64,000 nt of DNA from Methylosinus sp. H3A (GCF_015709455.1 NZ_JADNQW010000005.1:2410501-2474500); one strand, 5' to 3'. Shown: positions 42,585 to 51,358, counted from the stretch's first letter. Notes: generated by a model not told the origin, from the sequence alone. Numbers and translations are program-made.

Positions 42585-45110
42585 ATGGCGGATCGGGATA
42601 ATCGCAACGGTTTCGGAGTGGGCGAAGGCAGGATGGGATCGACGCTGGCGATCGCCGCCATGGGCGCTCTGGCGCTGAGCTCGGGAGTCTCCGACTCGCC
42701 GGCGCAGGCGGCCATTTCGCCGCAGGAGCGCGCGGGGCTGGTGCAGAGCTATCGCATCGCGTCCGGCCCGCTGCCGGGCGCTCTGAACGCCTTCGCCGAT
42801 CTCAACGGATTGCAGATTCTCTACGACGCCGAGGTGACGAGCCGGCTGAAGACGGGCGGACTCGACGGCGATTTCGCCGTCGGCGAGGGGCTCGATCGGC
42901 TGCTTTCGGGGACGGGGCTGTCGTGGCGCTTCGCCGCCAAGGGCAGGACCGTGTCCATCATTTTGGCGCAGAACGATCGCGGAACGATGACCGACGCCTC
43001 CGGCGCGGAGGCGCTGCCGCCGATCGATGTCGGCGCGGAGAAGGGGCGGCCTGCGCCCGGCGCGCCGCGAGGGCCGGGCGACAGGTTCACGGGATACCGG
43101 CCGAGCGCGACCTCGCCGACGACATTGAAGACCGACACGCCGCTGATGCAGACGCCCATGTCCATTCAGGTCGTGACGCGCCAGACGATGGACGATCAGC
43201 AGGCGATCAGCCTGAGAGACGCCGTCGTCTCGAATGTCAGCGGCGTGACCATCGTTCCAAACTTCTTCGACGTTCTCAAGGTGCGCGGCTTCTCGACCTT
43301 CGGAAGCACCTATAAGAATGGACTTCAGGAATATCGTTACCGTTACTACGACACCACAAATCTGCAATCCGTCGACGTGTTGAAAGGCCCCGCCGCAATG
43401 CTCTTCGGCAGGATGGAGCCCGGCGGCGTGGTCAATATGGTGGTCAAGCGTCCGCTCGATATCCCTTATTATTCGGTGGAGCAGCAGGTCGGATCTTATG
43501 GGATGACGCGGACGACGGTCGACGCGACCGGCCCGGTCACCAGCGACAAATCCATTCTCTATCGTTTCAATGGCGAATTCTACCGTACAGATTCTTATCG
43601 CGATTTCGTGACCGATCGAAACGTGCTCATCGCGCCGACGCTCTCGTTCCATCCGATCGAGCAGTTCCGAATGAACATAGATTTCGAATATCAGAACCGG
43701 ACCTGGGTGGACGATTATCCGGTCTATCCGGCCATCGCCGGGGGGCCGGCCAATCTTCCCAGGAGCCGTTATCTGCAGCCGACTTTGGTCAATAAAGCGC
43801 TGCTCGACAATTTCGACAAGAAGCGGATCGCCTATGATTGGACCTATGATTTTCTGCCCGGATGGAGCGTGACGAACAGGTTGAGCTATTCGAACGTCGG
43901 ACTTCAGACCAACAACGTCTTTCCGCTCGGCTTCAACCAAGCGACCGGCGTGATGACCCGCTCATTGACGATCAATCCCGGCTTCACCGACAAAATGTTC
44001 GCGACCAATCTCGACGTGAAAGGAAAATTCGCGACCGGGCCGCTAGAGCATTCGATACTGGTCGGCTTCGATCACTTCAATTTCTTCAATCCGATGTATA
44101 CGGGCTTCCAGCCCGCGGGTTCGGCGCTCAATGTCTATGCGCCGAACTATTACCAGTTCGAGGCGATCTACCGGAGCCCGCAGTTTCTCATGAACGGCGC
44201 GAAATGGATGGGCGTCTACGCCCAGGACATGATCTCCCTCCTCGACGACAAGGTCCATGTGCTGCTCGGCGGACGATATGATTGGGCGGAGACGGCCCTC
44301 AGCCGCGTCCGCACCTCGCCTTTTCTCGCCCAGGCCACCTATTGGTCGTCCTATGACAAGGGCTTCAGCCCGCGCGTCGGCGTCGTCTATCAGCCGCTGC
44401 CCTGGCTGTCGCTCTATGGCAATTTCACGCAGTCGCTCGGCGCAAATCAAGTCACGACGCAGAATATCACTCTGGCGCCGCAGAGGGGCGAGCAATATGA
44501 GGGCGGCGTCAAGGCCGAGCTCTTCGACAAGCGCCTCATGCTGACGATGGCCTATTTCGACATCACCAAGACGAATGTCCCGGTGACCGATCCGAGCAAT
44601 GCCAACAATACGCTGCTGGTCGGCAAGGCGCGCAGCCGGGGCTTCGAGTTCGATCTGACCGGCCGCGTCGACGATAATTGGAGCGTCATCGCCAATTACA
44701 CGCATGACGATGTGCGCACTCTCGTCGGCACGGCCACCGATCCGCTCAGCGCCTATACGCGGCAGATCGCGGTCGCCGGCGGCATTTTGCCGGGCAGCCC
44801 GCGCAACTATGGCAATCTGTGGATCAAATACGACGCCGATGGCGCATTCCACGGGCTCAGCCTCGCCGGAGGCGTCAATGTGAGCTCCGACCAGTTCGGC
44901 GACACGGCGAATTCCTTCGTTCTTCCCAGCTATGCGCTGCTCAATGGAATGATCGCCTATACGACCAAGATCGAAGGCTTTACCGTCACCGCGCAACTGA
45001 ACGTCAAGAACATCACCGATGCGGTCTATTACCCGTCCGCCGCCAGCCGCTTGCTGATTCAGACCGGAACGCCGCGCACCTTCCTCGGATCGCTGCGGGT
45101 GGAGTTCTGA
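42585..45110 (+). CDS. TonB-dependent receptor with STN domain (MbnT-like context)
   Basis: 841 residues, paralogous over its whole length to the receptor at 16008. STN domain at about 56-125 (YRIASGPLPGALNAFADLNG), linker with LPPIDVGAEKG, plug (TLKTDTPLMQTPMSIQVVT, VLKGPAAMLFGRMEPGG) and a barrel ending GSLRVEF. With the upstream sigma and FecR it forms a complete cell-surface signalling set, and mbnP-mbnH follow. In methanobactin producers this gene position is mbnT, which imports copper-methanobactin. No mbnA/B/C is present, so here it may take up a metallophore made by others. That is inference. Confidence 0.9.
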   Translation: MADRDNRNGFGVGEGRMGSTLAIAAMGALALSSGVSDSPAQAAISPQERAGLVQSYRIASGPLPGALNAFADLNGLQILYDAEVTSRLKTGGLDGDFAVGEGLDRLLSGTGLSWRFAAKGRTVSIILAQNDRGTMTDASGAEALPPIDVGAEKGRPAPGAPRGPGDRFTGYRPSATSPTTLKTDTPLMQTPMSIQVVTRQTMDDQQAISLRDAVVSNVSGVTIVPNFFDVLKVRGFSTFGSTYKNGLQEYRYRYYDTTNLQSVDVLKGPAAMLFGRMEPGGVVNMVVKRPLDIPYYSVEQQVGSYGMTRTTVDATGPVTSDKSILYRFNGEFYRTDSYRDFVTDRNVLIAPTLSFHPIEQFRMNIDFEYQNRTWVDDYPVYPAIAGGPANLPRSRYLQPTLVNKALLDNFDKKRIAYDWTYDFLPGWSVTNRLSYSNVGLQTNNVFPLGFNQATGVMTRSLTINPGFTDKMFATNLDVKGKFATGPLEHSILVGFDHFNFFNPMYTGFQPAGSALNVYAPNYYQFEAIYRSPQFLMNGAKWMGVYAQDMISLLDDKVHVLLGGRYDWAETALSRVRTSPFLAQATYWSSYDKGFSPRVGVVYQPLPWLSLYGNFTQSLGANQVTTQNITLAPQRGEQYEGGVKAELFDKRLMLTMAYFDITKTNVPVTDPSNANNTLLVGKARSRGFEFDLTGRVDDNWSVIANYTHDDVRTLVGTATDPLSAYTRQIAVAGGILPGSPRNYGNLWIKYDADGAFHGLSLAGGVNVSSDQFGDTANSFVLPSYALLNGMIAYTTKIEGFTVTAQLNVKNITDAVYYPSAASRLLIQTGTPRTFLGSLRVEF

Positions 45111-45146
45111 TCGGGTGGGGCCGCGGGACGGGGATTCGCGCTGCGG

Positions 45147-45173
45147 CAAAAAATCTTTCGTCCCGAGGTTCCT
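45147..45173 (+). promoter_or_regulatory. candidate ECF-sigma promoter motif upstream of mbnP
   Basis: AAAAAATCTTTCGTCCCGAG followed by GTTCCTTTTTGGCG. It resembles the elements before both fecR genes, especially the CCTTTTTGGC end, and lies about 95-120 bp before the mbnP ATG. Confidence 0.35.
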
Positions 45174-45267
45174 TTTTGGCGTAGTCATTCGTCTAATAAG
45201 ACAGGCGGGCCCCTCGAGACATATTGCGGACGGCGAAACGCCCGGCCGAAAAGCGGAGGAAGTCGAG

Positions 45268-46251
45268 ATGCGGAAATTGCGAAATGTCGGATTTGCGGCC
45301 GCGGCGGCGGCCGGATGTCTTTTCCTCGCTTCGGGGGCGGCTCTCGCCGCGGGCGGCAAGACGCAGCCCATCGCCGTCACTTTTGCGCTGACGGCGGACG
45401 GCAAGGAGGTCGGCTGCGGCGCGCCCCTGCATAATCTAGGCAGCGGCCATTTGGAGACGAAGCTGCGTGAGGCGCGCTTCTATGTCTATGGCGTGAAGCT
45501 CATCGACGCCAAAGGCGCTCGCACGCCCGTGGCCCTGGAGCAAAACGAGTGGCAATATGGCGACGTCGCTCTGCTCGACTTCAAGGACGCGCGTGGCGGC
45601 AATGCGCCCTGCACCGCGGGCAATCCGGCCAAGAACACCAAGCTCGTCGGCGCCGCGCCGGCGGGCTCCTATGTCGGCCTCGAATTCGCGGTCGGCGCGC
45701 CGGTGGAGACCATCGTCGACGGCAAGCCCGTCTCCATCAATCATTCCAATGTCGAGACCGCGCCGCCTCCGCTCGATGTGGTCGGCATGGCGTGGAACTG
45801 GCAGGCGGGCCGCCGTTTCGTCACTTTGGAGGTCGATCCGCCGACCCCCGTGGTGAAGACCGACGGCTCCAAGGCGCGGACATGGATGGTCCATATCGGC
45901 TCCACCAACTGCAAGGGCAATCCGGCGACCGGCGAGATCGTCTCCTGCGCGCATGAGAACCGCTTCACCGTCGCCTTCGATCGCTTCGATCCCAAGACGC
46001 AGCGCGTCGAATTCGATCTGACGCGCCTCTTCGAGAATTCCGACATAGTGGCCGACAAGGGCGGCGCCATCGGCTGCATGAGCGCGCTCGACGATCCGGA
46101 ATGTCTGGCGGTGTTCGCGGCGCTCGGGCTCAATCTCGGCGACAGCGCGGCCGGGGCTGGCGACGGCGGCAAGCAGACCAAGGCCGGCGTCTCGCCCGTC
46201 TTCAAGGTCGGCGGCGGAACGCCGGCGAAAGTCGTGGGCTCCAAACAGTGA
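45268..46251 (+). CDS. mbnP: MbnP-family copper-binding protein (four-Cys metallo-mystery pair protein)
   Basis: 327 residues with a signal peptide (RNVGFAAAAAAGCLFLASGA). The family's spaced cysteines are present: VGCGAPL, APCTAGNPA, STNCKGNP, VSCAHENR, and a C-terminal pair in IGCMSALDDPEC. Conserved tryptophans occur in EWQYGDV, MAWNWQAGRRF and TWMVHIG. In the studied methanotroph protein, MbnP binds copper and one tryptophan is oxidised to kynurenine by its partner MbnH. The partner follows here with overlapping codons (GTGA). A strong ribosome site, AAGCGGAGGA, precedes the ATG at 45268; the longer frame from 45115 is not needed. It likely works in the periplasm with the upstream TonB receptor. 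Confidence 0.9.
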   Translation: MRKLRNVGFAAAAAAGCLFLASGAALAAGGKTQPIAVTFALTADGKEVGCGAPLHNLGSGHLETKLREARFYVYGVKLIDAKGARTPVALEQNEWQYGDVALLDFKDARGGNAPCTAGNPAKNTKLVGAAPAGSYVGLEFAVGAPVETIVDGKPVSINHSNVETAPPPLDVVGMAWNWQAGRRFVTLEVDPPTPVVKTDGSKARTWMVHIGSTNCKGNPATGEIVSCAHENRFTVAFDRFDPKTQRVEFDLTRLFENSDIVADKGGAIGCMSALDDPECLAVFAALGLNLGDSAAGAGDGGKQTKAGVSPVFKVGGGTPAKVVGSKQ

Positions 46252-47420
46252 GGCGCGGCTGGCTCATCGGGCTCGCCGCGCTCGGCGCCGCGGCGGCCCA
46301 CGCCGCTTCGGCCGAGACGGCCAAGCAGCCGGACAAGCAGGCGGAATGGAATTGGGATCTGCCCAAATATGTTCCACCGCCGCGCGTGCCCGCCGACAAT
46401 CCCATGTCGGAGGAGAAGTTCCAGCTCGGTCGGCGTTTGTTCTTCGACAAGCGCCTCTCCGGCAATGGGACGATCGCTTGCGCCTCCTGCCATTTGCAGG
46501 AGCGCGCCTTCACCGATGGGCGCGTCGTCAGCGTCGGCTCGACCGGCGAGAAGACGCCGCGCAACGCCCCATCGATCGTCAATTCCGGCTGGCATGCGAC
46601 ATTCACCTGGGCCAATCCGGCGCTGGTGACGCTCGAGCGCCAGATGGAAAATCCGCTCTATGGCGAGCGGCCGATCGAGATGGGCGTCAATGACGCCAAT
46701 AAGGCCGAGATCGTCGGGCGCTTCCGTGCCGATGCGGATTACAAAAAGTGGTTCGCGGCGTCCTTCCCGGAAAAAAAGCCGGCCGACCAGATCTCCTTCG
46801 ACACGATCATCAAGGCGATCTCGGCCTTCCAGCGCGGCGTCATCTCCTTCGACAGCCGATACGATCAATATCTGCAAGGCAAGATCAAGCTCGGCGAGGC
46901 GGAGCAGCGTGGACATGATCTCTATTTCGGCGAGAAGGCGGAGTGCCATCACTGTCACGGCAGCGTGAATCTCGACGATCAGTTCATCCACGCCAAGACG
47001 CGCGAGGCGGAGACGCCTTTCCACAACACGGGTCTCTACGATATCGACGGAAAGGGCGCCTATCCGGAGCCCAATCACGGCCTCTACGACATCACCCAAG
47101 ACCCGGAAGATATGGGCAAGTTCCGCGCGCCGAGCCTGCGCAACATAGCGGTGACCGGCCCCTATATGCATGACGGGACGGTGGCCACTCTGGAAGAGGT
47201 CATCGACATTTATGCGCGCAGCGGGCGCAAGATCGAGACGGGGCCGAACAAGGGCGACGGCGCTTTGAATCCGCTGAAGAGCCCGCTGATCGTCAGGGTC
47301 GATCTGACGCCGCAGGAGAAGGCCGATCTGCTCGCCTTTTTGAAGACGCTGACCGATGAGACGCTGCTCACCTCGCCGCGTTTCTCCGATCCGTGGAAGG
47401 CGCAGGCCGCGAAGAAATGA
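46248..47420 (+). CDS. mbnH: MbnH-family di-heme enzyme (MauG/CcpA superfamily)
   Basis: 390 residues starting at GTG 46248, which overlaps the mbnP stop. Signal peptide: RRGWLIGLAALGAAAAHAAS. Two c-type heme sites are present (CASCH and CHHCH), with the bacterial di-heme peroxidase framework (LGRRLFFDKRLSGNGTIACA, FRAPSLRNIAVTGPYMHDGT). MbnH uses a high-valent bis-Fe(IV) state to oxidise a tryptophan of MbnP, as MauG does on its substrate. The pair is therefore expected to make the mature copper site of MbnP in the periplasm. A 106-bp repeat lies 90 bp downstream. Confidence 0.92.
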   Translation: MRRGWLIGLAALGAAAAHAASAETAKQPDKQAEWNWDLPKYVPPPRVPADNPMSEEKFQLGRRLFFDKRLSGNGTIACASCHLQERAFTDGRVVSVGSTGEKTPRNAPSIVNSGWHATFTWANPALVTLERQMENPLYGERPIEMGVNDANKAEIVGRFRADADYKKWFAASFPEKKPADQISFDTIIKAISAFQRGVISFDSRYDQYLQGKIKLGEAEQRGHDLYFGEKAECHHCHGSVNLDDQFIHAKTREAETPFHNTGLYDIDGKGAYPEPNHGLYDITQDPEDMGKFRAPSLRNIAVTGPYMHDGTVATLEEVIDIYARSGRKIETGPNKGDGALNPLKSPLIVRVDLTPQEKADLLAFLKTLTDETLLTSPRFSDPWKAQAAKK

Positions 47421-47509
47421 GCGCGCGTCGCATGGGCGCAGGTCCATGCGACGTTTTCCCACTCGATGCGGGGCTCGTCTTTGCGAGGCGCGTAGCGACG
47501 AAGCGATCC

Positions 47510-47615
47510 CTAGAGTCATTCCGGTTCAGATTGAACCGGAATGACTCTAGATCTCCTTGTTCTGTCGTGTTTTCTTCACGCGAACCGGTTCCCACTTCGC
47601 TCGAAAACACTCTAG
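47510..47615. repeat. 106-bp CTAGAGT-bounded intergenic repeat, copy 2
   Basis: Identical to 19742-19847 over all 106 bp. It lies between the mbnH stop and the convergent cupredoxin gene, where the strong palindrome could also serve as a terminator. The left flank (TTGCGAGGCGCGTAGCGACG) is unrelated to that of copy 1. Confidence 0.85.
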
Positions 47616-47640
47616 GACCGGCGTCGCTCGGACGCTGTCA

Positions 47641-48003
47641 TCACGGGATGACGGAGATCACCCCTGTCATATGGGAGTGCAGCCCGCAGCGATAGGTCAC
47701 TTCGCCGGGGCGCAAGAGAATGACGCGGAAGCTTTCGTCCTCGTCTATTTGCTCGGGCGAGCGGAAGACCTCTTCGGCGCCCATCACGCCGATCAGGGAA
47801 TGCGGAACCTGATCGTGATTGGTGAAGACGATCACCGCGCCGGCCTTTATCGTGAGACGCGCTGGCGAGAAGGCGAAACGCTCGATTTCGACATTGACCG
47901 TCGGCGCCGGAGCGGCGGCGCAAATGACGAGCGAGGCGGCTGTCAGAACGGCCATGCGCGCCGCCGCCGCGCTTCTCCGAAGCGCGCCCTTCTCACGGCT
48001 CAT
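47641..48003 (-). CDS. exported single-domain cupredoxin
   Basis: 120 residues with a signal peptide (MAVLTAASLVICAAAPAP). The blue-copper ligands are complete: His in DQVPHSL, then Cys, His and Met in YRCGLHSHMTG. Upstream strands (IERFAFSPARLTIKAGAVI) match small plastocyanin/amicyanin-like cupredoxins. It should carry one electron in the periplasm or bind copper there. It faces mbnH across the repeat, reinforcing the copper theme, but is transcribed in the opposite direction. The first ATG (48003) gives a basic leader before the hydrophobic part; an internal ATG at 47955 is also possible. Confidence 0.85.
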   Translation of the reverse strand: MSREKGALRRSAAAARMAVLTAASLVICAAAPAPTVNVEIERFAFSPARLTIKAGAVIVFTNHDQVPHSLIGVMGAEEVFRSPEQIDEDESFRVILLRPGEVTYRCGLHSHMTGVISVIP

Positions 48004-48066
48004 TCGGCGCTCCTCTGTCGAATTCGCAGCCAGCTCATGCGCTTCCTCTCACGCGCTCCATCGCGC

Positions 48067-48780
48067 TCATACGAAGCCCGCGGCGATATTGACGGTGAGC
48101 GCCAGAATCGCGGTGTTGAAGAAAAAGGCCAGCACGCCCTGGACGAGCGCCACCGCGCGCATGGTGGCGGAAGAGGTGGAGACGTCCGCCGTCTGCGAGG
48201 CGACGCCGATCACATAGGCGAAATAGAGGAAATCTATGTAGCCGGGCTGCTCTGTTCCCGGAAAGATCAGGCCGCCGCGCAGCTCGGGCGCGCGGTCCGG
48301 CGCGCTGGCGCGCTCGAAATAATATTCATGCGCGTAATGCAGTGCGAAGGTCAGATGGACGAAGAGCCAGGAGAGCACGACGGTCAGCACGGCGAGCGAA
48401 ATATGCGCGTGCTTGGAAAATCCCTCGAGATTTTTGACCGGGCCGAGCTCGGCGACGATCGCGCCCACGGAGGCGCAGGCCGTGGCGATCGTCATCACCA
48501 GAATGACCAGCCGGCCCTCGTCCTGCAATTGCGCGCGGCGGCGCATGGTGTGCGGCGTCGAGCGCGCCATCAGCTCCGCCGAGAGCAGCAGATAGAGCGT
48601 GACGAAGGCGTCCCAGCCGACGAGCGCGCGTGTGACCTCCCGCCAGCTCGCGGGCAGGAGGAGGCCGACGACCGCGCCCGCCAAAAGGCAGAAAAACAGC
48701 CGCGCGCGCGCTTTGGCGACGCGCCAGAGCAGCGGGCGCCGCGGGCGCGCTTCGCCGGTTCGGCTCATCGCGCCGCTCAA
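48067..48780 (-). CDS. DUF1345 family membrane protein
   Basis: 237 residues with five hydrophobic helices (LFFCLLAGAVVGLLLP, AFVTLYLLLSAELMA, LVILVMTIATACASVGAIVA, LAVLTVVLSWLFVHLTFALH and a C-terminal FFFNTAILALTVNIA). The central FALHYAHEYYF and PGYIDFLYFAYVIGVASQTAD blocks are the DUF1345 signature. Function unknown in the family. It starts within the stop of ispA (4-bp overlap), so it is translationally coupled to isoprenoid synthesis in this operon. Confidence 0.85.
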   Translation of the reverse strand: MSGAMSRTGEARPRRPLLWRVAKARARLFFCLLAGAVVGLLLPASWREVTRALVGWDAFVTLYLLLSAELMARSTPHTMRRRAQLQDEGRLVILVMTIATACASVGAIVAELGPVKNLEGFSKHAHISLAVLTVVLSWLFVHLTFALHYAHEYYFERASAPDRAPELRGGLIFPGTEQPGYIDFLYFAYVIGVASQTADVSTSSATMRAVALVQGVLAFFFNTAILALTVNIAAGFV

Positions 48781-49715
48781 TTGCTGCGCAGCGCGACGAA
48801 GCGCGCGGCCTTCGCCAGCACGCCGGTCGCCGCGCCGAGTCCCGTCTCGCCGAGTGCGGCGATGGCCGCCTCGACGAGGGCGTCGCGCCGCTCGCGCGCC
48901 TTGTCGAGGCCGAGCAGGCCGATCAGCGTCGCTTTGTTGCGCTCGGCGTCCTTGCCGGCGCGCTTGCCGAGCGCGGCCTCGTCGCCCTCGGCGTCGAGAA
49001 TATCGTCGGCGATCTGAAAGGCGGCGCCGAGCGCGTCGCCATAGCGGCCGAGCGCGGTGGCCACGGGAGCCGAGGCGCCGCCCAGAATGGCGCCGAAATC
49101 GACGCAGATGCGCAGCAGCGCGCCGGTCTTCATCGCCTGCAGGCGGAGCGTCTCCTCCTGGGAGAGGGGGCTCGTCGCCTTCTCGGCCTCGAGATCGAGC
49201 GCCTGGCCGCCGACCATGCCGCCATGCCCGGCCGCGCGGGCCAGCGCCAGAACGAGGCGGGCGCGGATTTGCGCATCGGCATGGGTCGCCGGATCGGCCA
49301 GAACGTCGAAGGCGTAGGTCAGAAGGCCGTCGCCGGCGAGAATGGCGGTCGCCTCGTCGAAGGCCTTATGGGCTGTGGGGCGGCCGCGGCGCAGATCGTC
49401 GTCGTCCATGGCGGGGAGATCGTCATGGGCGAGCGAATAGCAATGGATCATCTCGATCGCCGCCGCTGCGCGCCGGGCGCCCTCGCCCTCGACGCCGAAA
49501 AGGCGGGCCGATTCGAGCGCCAGAAACGGCCGCAGGCGCTTGCCGCCGCCGAGCGCCACATAGCGCATCGCCTCCATGAGCCGGGCCGGCCGGGCGATCT
49601 CGCCCGGGAGCGGCTCGGAGCCGAGCAGAGCGGCGAGCTTGGCCTCGGTCGCGCTCGCGGCCTCGTCCAGGCGGCGGCGGAAATTTGCGTCGTCGGTCTC
49701 TGCGTCGTCGGTCAT
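48777..49715 (-). CDS. ispA: farnesyl diphosphate synthase (polyprenyl synthetase family)
   Basis: 312 residues. The first Asp-rich motif reads HDDLPAMDDDDLRRG and the second DDILD; GGKRLRPFLALES, GDGLLTYAF and KTGALLR are also present. Length and the small residues before the first motif (HCYSLAHDD) fit the short-chain FPP/GPP class. It joins IPP to DMAPP and GPP, making the C15 precursor of quinones, hopanoids and carotenoids. ATG 49715 follows a GGGCCC stretch; the frame is open to 49823. It is upstream of and overlapping a DUF1345 gene. Confidence 0.92.
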   Translation of the reverse strand: MTDDAETDDANFRRRLDEAASATEAKLAALLGSEPLPGEIARPARLMEAMRYVALGGGKRLRPFLALESARLFGVEGEGARRAAAAIEMIHCYSLAHDDLPAMDDDDLRRGRPTAHKAFDEATAILAGDGLLTYAFDVLADPATHADAQIRARLVLALARAAGHGGMVGGQALDLEAEKATSPLSQEETLRLQAMKTGALLRICVDFGAILGGASAPVATALGRYGDALGAAFQIADDILDAEGDEAALGKRAGKDAERNKATLIGLLGLDKARERRDALVEAAIAALGETGLGAATGVLAKAARFVALRSN

Positions 49716-49831
49716 GGGGCCCTTTCCCGAGAAAATCATTCCATCTGGTCCGGACCTAACAAATTTGCGATCAATCCCCAAGTGGGCGAGGGACTGCGCG
49801 CGCGGCGCGGGAGCGGAGGACATTCGCGGAT

Positions 49832-50917
49832 ATGACCGATCTTTTATTCGAACCTTTTCGGCTCGGCGATCTTTCGTTCGCCAATCGTATCGTCATGGCG
49901 CCGCTGACGCGTCGGCGCGCCACCCATGGAACCAACGCCGCCAATGCGCTGATGGCCGAGCACTACCGCCAGCGCGCGTCGGCCGGCCTCATCATCGCCG
50001 AGGCCTCGCAGATTTCCCAGCAGGGGCAGGGCTACGCCTTCACGCCTGGGATTTATTCGCCGGAGCAGGTCGCCGGCTGGCGCGAGGTGACCGACGCCGT
50101 GCATTCGGCCGGCGGCCATATCATCCTGCAGCTCTGGCATGTGGGGCGCGTGTCGCATGTTTCGCTGCAGCCGGGCGGCGGCGCGCCGGTCGCGCCCTCG
50201 GCCATCGCCACGACGAAGCAGGTGGCGATCGAGACGGGCTTCGTCGACTGCTCGGCCCCGCGGGCGATCGCGCTCGATGAAATCCCCGGAATCGTCGCCG
50301 ATTATCGCAAGGCCGCCCGCAACGCCAGGGAGGCCGGCTTCGACGGCGTCGAGGTCCATTGCGCCAATGGCTATCTGATCGACGAATTTCTGCGCGACGG
50401 CTCCAATAAGCGCGCCGACGCCTATGGCGGCTCGCCTCAGAATCGCGCGCGCTTCGGGCTGGAGGTCGTGGACGCCGTGCTCGAGGAATGGGAGGCCGCG
50501 CGCGTCGGCGTGCGTATCTCGCCGGTGAGCCCGGTCCACGACATGTCGGACAGCGATCCGCAGGGCGTGTTCTTCTATTTCGTGGAGAAGCTGGCGGCAA
50601 AGAAGCTGGGCTTCATTCATGTGATCGAAGGCGCGACGCAAGGGCCGCGCGACGTCGCGCCCTTCGATTATCTCGCTCTGCGGAAAAGCTTTCCCGGCGC
50701 CTATATCGCCAATAACGCCTATACGCTGGAACTCGCCGAGGAGACGCTGGCCGCCGGCCGCGCCGATCTCATCGCCTTCGGTCGGCCATTCATCGCCAAT
50801 CCCGATCTCGTCGAGCGTCTGCGCCGCCGCGCGCCGCTCGCCGAGGTCGATTACCAGACGGTCTACGCCCAAGGCTCCGAAGGATATACGGATTATCCGG
50901 CGCTGACGGCGGTGTAA
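49832..50917 (+). CDS. Old Yellow Enzyme family alkene reductase
   Basis: 361 residues, FMN-binding TIM barrel: FANRIVMAPLTRRRA, LWHVGRVSH, GFDGVEVHCANGYLIDEFLR (the His-x-x-Asn active-site pair), NKRADAYGGSPQNRARF and IAFGRPFIANPDL. It reduces activated C=C bonds, nitro groups or nitrate esters using NAD(P)H, as NemA does. The physiological substrate is not indicated by context. It is divergent from ispA with 116 bp between starts and monocistronic, with a hairpin after the stop. Confidence 0.9.
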   Translation: MTDLLFEPFRLGDLSFANRIVMAPLTRRRATHGTNAANALMAEHYRQRASAGLIIAEASQISQQGQGYAFTPGIYSPEQVAGWREVTDAVHSAGGHIILQLWHVGRVSHVSLQPGGGAPVAPSAIATTKQVAIETGFVDCSAPRAIALDEIPGIVADYRKAARNAREAGFDGVEVHCANGYLIDEFLRDGSNKRADAYGGSPQNRARFGLEVVDAVLEEWEAARVGVRISPVSPVHDMSDSDPQGVFFYFVEKLAAKKLGFIHVIEGATQGPRDVAPFDYLALRKSFPGAYIANNAYTLELAEETLAAGRADLIAFGRPFIANPDLVERLRRRAPLAEVDYQTVYAQGSEGYTDYPALTAV

Positions 50918-50925
50918 TCACGCGC

Positions 50926-50957
50926 GGCTCGTTTCTCCCTTCGAGGGGAAACGAGCC
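50926..50957. terminator. bidirectional hairpin between convergent genes
   Basis: GGCTCGTTTCTCCC and GGGGAAACGAGCC pair around TTCGA. It lies 9 bp after the Old Yellow Enzyme stop and before the convergent Met/His-rich gene. A partial third repeat (GGAAACGAGC) follows. Confidence 0.6.
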
Positions 50958-50990
50958 TCCCTGCGCGAGGAAACGAGCTCTGTGGCGCGC

Positions 50991-51272
50991 TTACTCGGCC
51001 TTGGGCGCTTCGTGCTCGTGGCCGCCGCCATGCTCGCCGGCGCCGCGCTCGCCGCCATGTTCGCCATGGCCCTGATGCATGGATTTCATGTGATCCATCA
51101 TCTGCTCGTGCATCTGACGCATCTCATGCATCATCTTGCAGCAGCCCTCATGGCCGCCGCCGTGTTCCTCTTGCGGAGCGACGGGCTTGGTCTCGACGGT
51201 GGTCTCCGCCAACGCCGGCGCGATCGTCGCCGCCAGAAGAGCCGCCGCCAGTGTGGGAATGATTTTTTTCAT
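50991..51272 (-). CDS. small periplasmic Met/His-rich protein
   Basis: 93 residues. Signal peptide MKKIIPTLAAALLAATIAPA, then a mature part very rich in His, Met, Gly and Glu: EEHGGGHEGCCKMMHEM, QMHEQMMDHMKSMHQGHGEH and a His-rich end. Spaced Met-x-x-Met and adjacent Cys suit Cu(I) or Ag(I) binding, while the His runs could bind Cu(II), Zn or Ni. A GCGAGGGCG ribosome site precedes the ATG at 51272. The frame remains open upstream, but that part is out of phase with the neighbouring gene and is not coding. No named family recognised. Confidence 0.75.
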   Translation of the reverse strand: MKKIIPTLAAALLAATIAPALAETTVETKPVAPQEEHGGGHEGCCKMMHEMRQMHEQMMDHMKSMHQGHGEHGGERGAGEHGGGHEHEAPKAE

Positions 51273-51358
51273 CGTTTCGCCCTCGCTGATGCTTCGGCCT
51301 CCCCTCTTGAAATGGTCGCGGGGAGGCGTGATAGCAATGCGGCGACTTGTCCTGTTCT

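Noticed and set aside
45111-45267. Possible methanobactin precursor gene (mbnA) between the TonB receptor and mbnP
   Set aside because: I translated this stretch looking for a short peptide ending in two Cys-containing core motifs and found none.
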